Positions 10,292 through 18,275 of a DNA stretch of 52,843 nucleotides are shown here, one piece after another. Below the pieces are notes generated by a model that worked only from the letters and a program-made list of their open reading frames with translations, was not told the DNA's origin and did not search any database. The DNA comes from Myxococcales bacterium (GTDB taxonomy: Bacteria > Myxococcota_A > Bradymonadia > UBA7976 > UBA1532), in the NCBI GenBank assembly GCA_020633465.1, contig JACKDN010000041.1:1-52843 (forward strand), given 5' to 3'. Numbering within the stretch: position 1 is the first letter of the stretch; each line of letters starts with the position of its first letter. The translations under genes were made by a program, and so were the position numbers.

Positions 10292-11425
10292 ATGAGCGAC
10301 GCGACGCAGGCATCGACGCTGGTGCTGGGCGCGGGGCCCGCGGGCTTGGCGGTGGCCGGCGCGCTCCGCATGCGGGGGCACGACGCGATCGTCGTCGATC
10401 GCGCCGACGCCGTCGGGCACAGCTGGCGGCATCACTACCGCCGGCTGCACCTGCACACGCCCAAGCAGCTGAGCCACCTGCCCGGCCTGCCCTGGCCCGC
10501 CGCCGACCCGCAGTACCCGTCGCGGCAGCAGGTGGTCGACTACCTCGAGGCGTACGCGGCGCACCACGACATCCGGCCGCGCTTCGGCGTCGCGGTCGAG
10601 GCGGCCGCGCCGGCGGACGGCGGCTGGCGCGTGCAGACCTCGGAGGGCGAGATCCACGCGCGCCACTTCGTCGTCGCCAGCGGCTACAACGCGGTGCCCT
10701 GGCGGCCCGTGTGGCCCGGCGAGGCGGACTTCGGCGGGCGCATCCTGCACAGCGGCGACTACCGCGACGGCGCGCCCTTCCGCGGACAGCGCGTCCTCGT
10801 GGTGGGCGCCGGCAACAGCGGGGCCGAGATCGCCCTCGACCTGTGGGAGCACGGCGCCACGGTCGAGTGGAGCATCCGCGGCCCGATCAACGTGGGCCCG
10901 CGCGATCCCTTCGGCGTGCCGGCGCAGGTCTTCGGCATCGCCAACCGGCACCTGCCGCTGGCGCTGGCCGACGCGCTCGGCGGCGCGGTGGTCGAGCGCT
11001 ACATGCGCGGGCTCGAGGCGCTGAGCATCCGCCGGGCCGCCGAGGGGCCGGCCACGCAGCTCGTGCGGCGCGGGCGGGTGATGCTGCTGGACGTGGGCAC
11101 GATCGATCTGGTGCGGCAGGGGCACATCCGCGTGCGCCCGGGCATCGAGGGCTTCGAGAGCGACGCGGTGGTGTACGCCGACGGCGGGCGCGGTGAGGTC
11201 GACACCGTGGTGCTCGCGACCGGCTACCGGCCGGCGCTGGATCGCTTCCTGGCCGACGCCGAGGCGCTGACCGACGCCCGGGGCTACCCGCGCTGGCACG
11301 GGCGCCCGGGCGCCGTGCCCGGCCTGTGGTTCTGCGGCTTCGCCAACCCGCTGTCCGGCGCGCTGCGCGAGTGTCGCCTCGAGGCCCAGCGCATCGCGCG
11401 CGCTATCGACCGGGGGGCGACGTGA
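10292..11425 (+). CDS. FMO-type flavin monooxygenase / FAD-NADPH oxidoreductase
   Basis: A 377-residue flavoprotein. An FAD-binding GxGxxG lies at residues 13-18 (GAGPAG), an NADPH-binding GxGxxG at 172-177 (GAGNSG), and an FMO-type fingerprint at 147-157 (F-x-G-x3-H-x3-Y). The C-terminal ATGYRP is typical of class B flavin monooxygenases. Such enzymes use NADPH and O2 to oxygenate soft heteroatoms (N, S) or carbonyls. It is a little shorter than most FMOs and closest in layout to YUCCA/CzcO-like proteins. Its TGA overlaps the GTG of the Rieske oxygenase gene, so it is the head gene of a coupled four-gene operon. An oxidative step shared with the Rieske and MNIO enzymes is inferred; substrate unknown. 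Confidence 0.87.
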   Translation: MSDATQASTLVLGAGPAGLAVAGALRMRGHDAIVVDRADAVGHSWRHHYRRLHLHTPKQLSHLPGLPWPAADPQYPSRQQVVDYLEAYAAHHDIRPRFGVAVEAAAPADGGWRVQTSEGEIHARHFVVASGYNAVPWRPVWPGEADFGGRILHSGDYRDGAPFRGQRVLVVGAGNSGAEIALDLWEHGATVEWSIRGPINVGPRDPFGVPAQVFGIANRHLPLALADALGGAVVERYMRGLEALSIRRAAEGPATQLVRRGRVMLLDVGTIDLVRQGHIRVRPGIEGFESDAVVYADGGRGEVDTVVLATGYRPALDRFLADAEALTDARGYPRWHGRPGAVPGLWFCGFANPLSGALRECRLEAQRIARAIDRGAT

Positions 11426-12420
11426 TCCGGCTCGATTGTTGGCACCCGGTGGCCCGCAGCGTCGACCTGCGCGCCCAGCCCATCGGCGCGCGGGTGGGGG
11501 ACGCCGAGGTCGTCGTCTTCCGCGGCGCGGACGGGCGGCTGGGCGCGCTGAACGATCGCTGCCCGCACCGCGGCATGCGGCTCAGCCTCGGCACCGTGCA
11601 GCCCGATGGCTGCCTCGCGTGCCCCTATCACGGCTGGGCCTTCGCGCCCGACGGCGCGGGGCGCTGCCCGGCCACGCCGGCGCTCACGCCGCGCGCGCCC
11701 ACCTGGGACGTCGTCGAGCGCGACGGCGCCGTCTGGGTGAAGCGGGGCGGCCCGGCGCACTTCCCCGACCTGGGCGGCCGCGGCTGGGCCCCGGTCACCG
11801 TGCTGCGCCATCGCGCCAAGGCGCCCCTCGAGCTGGTGTTGGACAACTTCACCGAGGTCGAGCACACGGGCCGCGTGCACGCCTTCTTCGGGTACGCCGA
11901 GGCCGATCTGGCCGCGGTCGAGACGCGCGTCGAGGCGCGGGACGACGCCGTGCGCGTCTACAACCGCGGCCCGCAGCGGGACATCGGGCGCGCGCTGCGT
12001 GGGCTGCTGGGCATTCGGCCCGGTGATCACTTCGTCGACGACTGGACCACGCGCTTCGCGCCGGTGCACGTCTGCTACGACCAATACTGGATCGATCCCG
12101 CGACCGGCGCGCCGCGGCCGCGACGCCTGCGGGTGGCGGTGGTGTTCGTGCCGGCCGGTCCGGCGGTGACCGACCTGTTCACCTTCGTCTACACCAACGG
12201 CGGCGGGGGGCTCGGGGCCCAGCTCACGGATCGGCTGCTGCGGCCGCTCCTGGTGGGCTTCACCGATCTCGAGGTGCGCCTGGATCTGCGCCTCGTGTCA
12301 CGTCTGGCCGATCGAGACACCGCCCTCACCGGGCGCCGCCTGGGGCGCTTCGATCGGGTGCTGGGCGAGCACCGCCGGCGCATCGACCGCCTGTACCGGC
12401 GCCCCCGCGAGGTGGAGTGA
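11422..12420 (+). CDS. Rieske non-haem iron oxygenase
   Basis: A 332-residue protein with a Rieske [2Fe-2S] domain at residues 1-110 (ligands C47, H49, C67, H70, in the pattern C-x-H-x17-C-x2-H). A catalytic part begins with DNFTEVEHTGRVH at 141-153, where N142 and the two His residues (148, 153) match the mononuclear-iron motif of ring-hydroxylating and demethylating oxygenases. A distal acidic third ligand could not be pinned. Such enzymes need a reductase and ferredoxin, which are not encoded nearby. The GTG at 11422 overlaps the upstream stop and its product starts exactly where Rieske domains begin. The gene in turn overlaps the MNIO start. The soluble, short form suggests a small-molecule or peptide substrate. 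Confidence 0.87.
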   Translation: MIRLDCWHPVARSVDLRAQPIGARVGDAEVVVFRGADGRLGALNDRCPHRGMRLSLGTVQPDGCLACPYHGWAFAPDGAGRCPATPALTPRAPTWDVVERDGAVWVKRGGPAHFPDLGGRGWAPVTVLRHRAKAPLELVLDNFTEVEHTGRVHAFFGYAEADLAAVETRVEARDDAVRVYNRGPQRDIGRALRGLLGIRPGDHFVDDWTTRFAPVHVCYDQYWIDPATGAPRPRRLRVAVVFVPAGPAVTDLFTFVYTNGGGGLGAQLTDRLLRPLLVGFTDLEVRLDLRLVSRLADRDTALTGRRLGRFDRVLGEHRRRIDRLYRRPREVE

Positions 12421-13289
12421 GCGACTTCTTCCGACGCGTCGATCGCCTGCCCCGCCTGGGCATCGGCGTCTCGACCGAGTACGGGGCGCGCGCGGCCGGC
12501 GGCGGCCTCGATCCCGCCGAGCTGCGGCGGCGTCACCCGGCCTTTGGCGGCTTCCTCGAGGTGGGCGTCGAGATCGCCAAGGGTCTGGACGCCGACGCCC
12601 GAGCCTGGGCGGCGGCCGGCTGGCCCACGACCTATCACTTCCTCGATCTGAACCTCGACGAGCCCGAGGACTTCGACGCGCCCTGGCTCGACGCCACCCG
12701 GGCGCTGCTCGACGTGCTGAAGCCCGCGTGGATCTGCGGCGACGCCGGGCTGTGGCACGTCGGCCCGCGCGAGCGGGGGCACATGCTGCTGCTGCCGCCG
12801 GTGCTGTGCGCCGAGGCCGCCGACGCGATGGCCGAGGGGGTCGCCCGGTTGCGCGACGCGGTGGGCCTCGAGGTGCTGCCCGAGAACCCGCCGGGGCACG
12901 TCTACGTCGGCGACCTGCACCTGCTCGACTTCTTCGCCCGCGTGGCCGAGCGCGCCGACACGGGGCTGCTGCTCGACGCCGCACACCTGGCCATCTTCCA
13001 GCGGGTGGCCGGCCACGATCCGCTGACCGCCATCGACGGCTTCCCCTGCGAGCGCGTGGTCGAGATCCACGTGGCCGGTGCGTCGTCGTTCGAGGTCGAT
13101 GGCCTCGCGATGATCGAGGACGACCACACGACCGCGGTGCTGCCCGACACCTGGGCCATCCTCGAGCACGTCGTGCCGCGCGCGCCGAACCTGAAGGCGG
13201 TGGTCTTCGAGTGCGAGCGCAACGCGATCGAGGACTGCCTGCCCGGCTTCGAGCGCATCGCCCGCACCTGGTCGGCGGGCGCGCGGTGA
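12417..13289 (+). CDS. MNIO (DUF692) multinuclear non-haem iron enzyme
   Basis: A 290-residue TIM-barrel protein of the DUF692/MNIO family (relatives MbnB, TglH, ChrH, BufB), which uses two or three iron atoms and O2 to rework Cys or other residues in peptides. Expected ligand motifs are present in order: H74 in TYHFLDL, E156-N157 in LPENPP, D187 and H190 in LLLDAAHL, H218 in EIHVAG, D236-H237 in EDDHT followed by W246, and E265 or E267 in VVFECER. GTG at 12417 overlaps the Rieske stop (GTGA). A partner gene follows with another GTGA overlap, as usual for MNIO systems. No dedicated short precursor peptide was found next to it, which is unusual. Confidence 0.86.
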   Translation: MSDFFRRVDRLPRLGIGVSTEYGARAAGGGLDPAELRRRHPAFGGFLEVGVEIAKGLDADARAWAAAGWPTTYHFLDLNLDEPEDFDAPWLDATRALLDVLKPAWICGDAGLWHVGPRERGHMLLLPPVLCAEAADAMAEGVARLRDAVGLEVLPENPPGHVYVGDLHLLDFFARVAERADTGLLLDAAHLAIFQRVAGHDPLTAIDGFPCERVVEIHVAGASSFEVDGLAMIEDDHTTAVLPDTWAILEHVVPRAPNLKAVVFECERNAIEDCLPGFERIARTWSAGAR

Positions 13290-14104
13290 GCGCCGCGGCG
13301 CTGCAGCGGGTGGTGGTGCGCATGCTCTACGACCCGGCGCTGGTCGAGGCCGTGTACGCGGACGCGGACGCGGCGCTGGCCGACGAGCCTCTCAGCGAGG
13401 CCGAGCGCGCCTGGCTGGTCGCGCCGGATCGGCGGCGCTGGCGGGCCGATCCGCATCGTCGGGCGCGCACCCTGCAAGCGCTGCTCGAAGAGTACCCGGC
13501 GGCGGGCGCGCGCGTCGCGCGGGCCGAGGGCCTGGCCGCCCTGGACGCCTTCTTCTCGAGCCCGGCCTTCCATGGCTGCGTGCAGCGGCGCGGCTCGCTG
13601 GCCGACACCTTCGGTGACTTCCTCGCCGCGCGCGGCGGCGTGGTGGCCGGCCTGGCGCGGGTCGAGCAGGCCATCGCGCGGGTGCGCCGCGCGCCGCCGC
13701 GCCCGGACGGGCCGGGCCCCTCCGCGGGCCCCTGGCGCACCGCGCCCTGGGTCGAGGCGTTCTTCGCGCCGGCCGGCGCGCTGGCCGATCGTCAGGCAGT
13801 CCTCGCGACGCTGGGCGCCCACCCGTCGGGTCTCGTGGCTGCGCTGGTCGATCCTGCGGTGGTCCTGCCCGCGGCGCCTCCGGACGGGCCTGCGCTGGGC
13901 CTCCTGGTCGAGCGCGACGCCGCCGGCGAGGTCACGCTCGGCGAGGGCAGCGAGCCGCTCGTGCGGCTGCTGGCCGATCGGGCGCCCCGCGACTGGACCG
14001 CGCTGCGCGCGGCGCTCTGCGCGCTGGGCGCCGAGGCCGACGAGGCGGCCGATCTTGCCGCCGATCTGGTCGCCGACGGCCTGCTGGTGCGGGGGCTCGG
14101 CTGA
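13286..14104 (+). CDS. Probable MNIO partner protein, helical
   Basis: A 272-residue protein predicted to be mostly helical and soluble. It overlaps the MNIO stop by GTGA, so the pair is probably made in equal amounts. The N-terminal 95 residues (LSEAERAWL, DRRRWRADPHRR, LLEEYP, FFSSPAFH) resemble, from memory, the partner proteins of the MbnC type that help MNIO enzymes bind their peptide. This likeness is weak and the assignment rests mainly on position. The C-terminal 100 residues are Ala/Leu/Asp-rich and end in a region that could be a winged-helix or RRE-like fold. I do not see the DUF2063 pattern of BufC. It could also be a structural subunit with no peptide role. Confidence 0.65.
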   Translation: MSAAALQRVVVRMLYDPALVEAVYADADAALADEPLSEAERAWLVAPDRRRWRADPHRRARTLQALLEEYPAAGARVARAEGLAALDAFFSSPAFHGCVQRRGSLADTFGDFLAARGGVVAGLARVEQAIARVRRAPPRPDGPGPSAGPWRTAPWVEAFFAPAGALADRQAVLATLGAHPSGLVAALVDPAVVLPAAPPDGPALGLLVERDAAGEVTLGEGSEPLVRLLADRAPRDWTALRAALCALGAEADEAADLAADLVADGLLVRGLG

Positions 14105-14261
14105 CGGGATCAGCGAGCGCGCGCGCCGGCGTATCGCGCCGGCCGATTCACGAACACCGGCCCAGGTCGCGGCCAAACGCCGTGCAGCTTTTTGCACTTC
14201 ACCCTCTGGTGGAGGCTGCGTCATACGGATGAGCCTTGATTTCTCCAGGGGGTTTGGTCGC

Positions 14262-15636
14262 ATGCGGAATCTGTTTGCCCAGTTCTCGGTCGCCGCGCTG
14301 ATCGCGCTCGGCGGCTTCGCCTGCCAGTCGGATGGCGGCGGCGGCGCCGCCGTCGGTGACAGCTGCAGCGCGGCCGGCGATTGCTCCAGCGGCATCTGCG
14401 CCGGCACGCCGAACGGCCAGGCCATCTGCACGCAGGACTGCAGCAACGACACCGAGTGCCCCAGCAACTTCAGCTGTCGGGCCTTCGGCAACAACCAGAG
14501 CGTCTGCTGGCCCCAGGGCGGCGGCAGCATCGAGCCCCCGCCCGGCGGCGGCTCGGACGCCGGCATCATCCCCGGCGCGGGCGGCGAGCCCGGCGCGGGC
14601 GGCAACCCCGGCGCGGGCGGCAACCCCGGCGCGGGCGGCAACCCCGGCGCGGGCGGGCGAGCCTGGCGCGGGCGGCAACCCCGGCCCCGGTCCCGGCCCG
14701 GGCCCCGGCCCCGGTGACGCGCTCGACTGCGCCGGCATCTTCCAGTGCCTGCAGACCTGCGGCCAGGATCAGGCCTGCGCCGAGGGGTGCCTGAACCAGG
14801 CCACGCCCGACGGCCAGGCGGCCTTCGGCGCCATCGCGCAGTGCATCAACGCGAACGGCTGCCAGGACGACGCGTGCGTCGAGGCGAACTGCGCGAACGA
14901 GGTGAACGCCTGCTTCGGCGGCGCGGGCCCCGGCCCGGGCCCCGGCGGCGATCTGGGCTGCGGCGACATCCTGCAGTGCTTCCAGGGCTGCGGGCAGAAC
15001 GACCAGGCCTGCCTGCAGGGCTGCTTCGCCCAGGGCTCGGCCAACGGGCAGGCGCTGTACCAGGCGGCCGCCATGTGCGTGCAGGCCAACTGCCCCAACG
15101 GCGACCAGGCCTGCGTGCAGGCCAACTGCGCGGCCGAGGTGCAGGCCTGCGCGGCGGACAGCGGCGCGGGCCCCGGCCCGGGCCCGGGTCCTGGGCCCGG
15201 GGGCGCTCCGATTCAGGCGCAGACCTGCAAGGAGCTGATCATCTGCTTCAACCTGTGCGACATCAACGGTCAGGCGGACGCCTGCTACGAGGCCTGCTAC
15301 ACCGAGGCCGGCGCGGGCGCGACCGGGCCCTACGACGCGATCGGCATGTGCGTGCAGCAGAACTGTCCGATGCAGGACGACGCGTGCGTGGACAGCAGCT
15401 GCGGCGCCCAGCTCGACGCCTGCCTGCCGCCCGGCGAGGCGAGCTGCAACGCGACGATCAACTGCATCAACGGCGCGATGGAGCCCCAGGCGTTCCTCGA
15501 GTGCATCTTCGAGGTCAGCGCGGCCTCGGAGCCCCTGTACACCGCGCTCGACGACTGCGTCTTCGAGAACGAGTGCCAGACGCTCGACTGCCCCGCCTGC
15601 AGCGCGCAGCTGATGGCCTGCCAGGCCGATCAGTAG
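14262..15636 (+). CDS. Cys-repeat lipoprotein, interrupted by a +1 frameshift
   Basis: The reading frame begins at ATG 14262 (or ATG 14229). It has a signal peptide ending near GGFAC (probable but non-ideal lipobox), then a Cys-rich module with eight Cys (GDSCSAAGDC to SVCWPQ). A Gly/Pro/Ala linker of repeated GAGGNP units follows. Within it, the run GGG at 14655-14657 has one G more than the repeat unit, and the frame runs into nonsense until 14717. Deleting one G restores an open frame to 15636. That part encodes four degenerate 65-70-residue domains, each with about eight regularly spaced Cys (C-x5-7-C-x3-C ... C-x2-4-C), separated by PGPG linkers. It is either a sequencing indel, a real mutation or phase variation. 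Function unknown; surface-exposed. Confidence 0.75.
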
Positions 15637-15699
15637 GCCGCTCGGCCCCGACCGGCCGCGGGCGCCCCGTCCGCGGTCGGCGGGCGCCCGCCCCCGCCC

Positions 15700-16374
15700 T
15701 TGAAATCAGCACGCCCTTTCCTGCACCTTCGCGCCTCGCCTGCCGCGAGTAGCCGCCCCGTGCATCCTTCCGAGCCCCTCGACACGACGCCCGCGCCCGC
15801 CGACACCGAGCGGGTGACGCGCGCGCCGCTGTTCGTCCGCCGCATCCGGGGCCGGCTGCCGCGCGCGCTGCAGCCGCTGATCACCCGGCAGTTCATCAAG
15901 TTCTGCTCGGTGGGGGCGAGCGGCGTGTTCGTCAACCTGGGCTGCCTGTGGTTGTTCCAGCGCCTGGGGCTGCGCAGCTCGTTCGCCTCGGCCTGGGCGA
16001 TCGAGGTGTCCATCCTGTCCAACTTCGTGGTCAACGAGCTGTGGACCTTCCGCGAGCACCGCGGCGAGGGATCGGCGCGCGGGCGGGCCGTGCGCTTCCA
16101 GGCCGTCTCGCTGGTGGGCGCCGCCGTGCAGTGGGTGGTGTTCCTGGCGGGCAACGTCGGCTGGCTGTGGCTGTTCGAAGGCGGCGACGCGGTCGCCGCG
16201 TACTTCGCGGGCGGCGAGGGCTGGCAGCGCTACCTGGTGCGGCCGGTGGTCGATCCGCCCGACGTGGGGCTGGGCATCTACGTGTCCCAGCTGGCCGGCA
16301 TCGGCGTCGCCACCGGGTGGAACTTCCTGGCCAACTTCTACTGGACCTGGAAGGCGCGCCACCCGGCGGGCTGA
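15700..16374 (+). CDS. GtrA-family membrane protein
   Basis: A 224-residue protein with four hydrophobic helices in the C-terminal 165 residues and the GtrA signature QFIKFCSVGASGVFVNLG followed by SNFVVNELWTFR and a final FYWTWK. GtrA proteins help move undecaprenyl- or polyprenyl-linked sugars across the inner membrane in polysaccharide or glycan modification. No glycosyltransferase gene lies beside it. The listed start is TTG; a GTG at 15760 would give a product lacking the first 20 residues, and neither has a strong ribosome site. The Pro/Arg-rich first 60 residues are unlike the family and may be partly untranslated. Confidence 0.82.
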   Translation: MKSARPFLHLRASPAASSRPVHPSEPLDTTPAPADTERVTRAPLFVRRIRGRLPRALQPLITRQFIKFCSVGASGVFVNLGCLWLFQRLGLRSSFASAWAIEVSILSNFVVNELWTFREHRGEGSARGRAVRFQAVSLVGAAVQWVVFLAGNVGWLWLFEGGDAVAAYFAGGEGWQRYLVRPVVDPPDVGLGIYVSQLAGIGVATGWNFLANFYWTWKARHPAG

Positions 16375-16379
16375 GCCGC

Positions 16380-16586
16380 TCAGTAATGCGGCGGCGGGCT
16401 GTCGTCGTCCTCGACGCTGGCGTTCACCTGCGACCGCAGCGCGTCGAGCGACCGCCTCAGGACGTCGATGCGATCCTGCTGCTCTCGGATCACGTCGCTC
16501 AGCTGCTGCAGCAGGTCTTCCTGGTGCATGGAGCGGATCTCCAGCTCGGTCAGGCGGTGGTTCAGTTCCTGCGCGGGGTCGCTCAC
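16380..16586 (-). CDS. slyX: SlyX-like coiled-coil protein
   Basis: A 68-residue protein, a single long predicted coiled coil (residues 8-56) ending in PPPHY, which is the recognised C-terminal mark of SlyX proteins. GTG start at 16586. The exact function of SlyX is unknown; in E. coli it was named for its location near slyD. It lies 74 bases downstream of the TPR gene on the same strand and may be on its transcript. Confidence 0.85.
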   Translation of the reverse strand: MSDPAQELNHRLTELEIRSMHQEDLLQQLSDVIREQQDRIDVLRRSLDALRSQVNASVEDDDSPPPHY

Positions 16587-16660
16587 GGTGGGGCTCCGGT
16601 GTGGGTCGGCTGGGCGGCGATCATGCGCATCCCGACGCCGGGCGCAAGCGGGCCGGTCGA

Positions 16661-16990
16661 TCAGGTCTCGTCGAGCAGCGCCTGCAGCTCGCCCGCCGCC
16701 TTGCTGTCGCCGGCGGCCAGGGCGCGCTCGAGGCCCTCCTGCAGCACGTCCGCGGCGTCCTCGGGCCGATCGTCGGCCAGCAGCACCTCGCCCAGCTGGT
16801 AGTAGCCGTACAGGTGCACGGGATCGACCACCAGCAGGCGGCGCAGCAGCAGCTCGGCGGCCTCGTAGTCCTCGTCGTTCTTGCGCTCGATGGCCAGGCC
16901 GTACAGCGCGAACGCGTCGTCCGGATCGGCGGCCACCATGGCCTCGAGGGCGGCGCGCCGCTCGCGACGCAGGTCGTCGTCGTTCACCAC
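16661..16990 (-). CDS. Small TPR-repeat protein
   Basis: A 109-residue soluble protein made of about two and a half tetratricopeptide repeats (residues 13-95: LEAMVAADPDDAFALYGLA, then a unit starting AAELLLRRLLVVDP, then HLYGYYQLGEVLLADD). It has no signal peptide. The GTG start overlaps the stop of serA by seven bases, so it is translated with the serine-biosynthesis enzyme. The repeat geometry suggests a small adaptor. No catalytic residues are visible. Confidence 0.8.
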   Translation of the reverse strand: MVNDDDLRRERRAALEAMVAADPDDAFALYGLAIERKNDEDYEAAELLLRRLLVVDPVHLYGYYQLGEVLLADDRPEDAADVLQEGLERALAAGDSKAAGELQALLDET

Positions 16991-18210
16991 AGCGTCCTCA
17001 CCCGGATGGTCTCGGGGATGGTGGCCAGGCGGTCGCGCAGCGCCTCGCCGTGATGGGGCGAGACGTCGAGGATGGCGTACGCGTGGCGGGCGTCGGTCTG
17101 CAGGTGCTCGGCGGCGATGTTGGCGCCCAGCTCGGCGACCAGGTTGTTGATCTGGCCCAGCACGCCGGGGACGTTGTGGTGGAAGTGCAGCACGCGATGG
17201 TGGTCGCCGTGCAGGCGCGGCAGCTCGACCTCGGGCACGTTGACCGCGGTGGTGGTCGAGCCGTTGTTCATCAGCTTGATCAGCCGACCGGACACGCTGG
17301 CCGCGATGTCCTGCTGCGCCTCGAGCGTCGAGCCGCCGATGTGCGGCGAGAGGATGACGTTGGGCAGGCCGATGAGCGGGCTGTGGAAGGGCTCGGCGTT
17401 CGACTGGGGCTCCTCGGGGAAGACGTCGACGGCCGCGCCGCCGAGGCGCCCCTCCTTCAGCGCCGCCGCCAGCGCGTCCACGTCCACGACGTTGCCGCGG
17501 GCGTTGTTCAAGAGCAGCGCGCCCGGGCGCATGCGCGCCAGCTCCGGCGCCTTGATCATCCAGGCGGTCTGCGCGGTGGCCGGCACGTGCAGCGTCACCG
17601 CGTCGGCCGCCTCGAGCACCGCCTCGAGGCTGTCGAGGCGCTGCGCGTTGCCCAGCGGCAGCACGTCGACGATGTCGTGGAAGACGACGCGCATGCCCAT
17701 CGCCTCGGCCAGCACCGACACCTGCGAGCCGATGCGGCCATAGCCGACGATGCCCAAAGTGCGCCCGCGGATTTCGTGCGCGCCGGTCGCGGACTTGTTC
17801 CAGCGGCCCGCGTGCATGGCCGCGCTGCGGTCGAACAGCTGGCGGTTGAGGGCGATGATCTCGGCGATGACCAGCTCGGCCACGGAGCGGGTGTTCGAGA
17901 AGGGCGCGTTGAAGACCGGGACGCCGCGTGACGCCGCGACGTCGAGGGCGACCTGGTTGGTGCCGATGCAGAAGCAGCCGATGCCCCAGAGGCGGTCGGC
18001 GCGCTCGATGAAGTCCGCGGTCAGGTTCGACTTCGAGCGCACCCCGACGATGTGGGCGTCACCGGCCACCTCGAGCAGCTCGTCCCCGTTGTAGGCGCGG
18101 GTGTGGTGCTCGACGGTGAAGCCGGCCGCCTCGAAGGCCGCGACCGCGTCGGGGTGGATGTTCTCGAGCAGGACCACCTTGATCTTGTGCAGGGGGTAGG
18201 ACGTGCTCAT
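16984..18210 (-). CDS. serA: D-3-phosphoglycerate dehydrogenase
   Basis: A 408-residue enzyme for the first step of serine biosynthesis, oxidising 3-phosphoglycerate with NAD+. The NAD-binding fold has GIVGYGRIGSQV (about residues 157-168), the catalytic Arg in NNARGNVVD, Glu in VFPEEP and His in LSPHIGGST, all conserved in this family. A C-terminal ACT domain (about residues 335-408) fits serine feedback regulation. Size and order match the E. coli-type enzyme. ATG at 18210 is chosen because AGAGGAG lies just upstream. It is cytoplasmic and overlaps the TPR gene downstream. Confidence 0.93.
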   Translation of the reverse strand: MSTSYPLHKIKVVLLENIHPDAVAAFEAAGFTVEHHTRAYNGDELLEVAGDAHIVGVRSKSNLTADFIERADRLWGIGCFCIGTNQVALDVAASRGVPVFNAPFSNTRSVAELVIAEIIALNRQLFDRSAAMHAGRWNKSATGAHEIRGRTLGIVGYGRIGSQVSVLAEAMGMRVVFHDIVDVLPLGNAQRLDSLEAVLEAADAVTLHVPATAQTAWMIKAPELARMRPGALLLNNARGNVVDVDALAAALKEGRLGGAAVDVFPEEPQSNAEPFHSPLIGLPNVILSPHIGGSTLEAQQDIAASVSGRLIKLMNNGSTTTAVNVPEVELPRLHGDHHRVLHFHHNVPGVLGQINNLVAELGANIAAEHLQTDARHAYAILDVSPHHGEALRDRLATIPETIRVRTLW

Positions 18211-18275
18211 GGGAGCTCCTCTGGCGCTTTGCGCCGCGGCCGGGGGGCGTGCGATTCTGCCCCGAGGAGGTGCCG

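Noticed and set aside
14650..14660. Programmed ribosomal frameshift in the lipoprotein
   Set aside because: No slippery heptamer or stable downstream structure that would guide a shift is evident; an indel in a repeat is simpler.
14580..14700. CRISPR-like tandem repeat
   Set aside because: The period is about 15 bases with no spacers; it encodes GAGGNP units in a linker.
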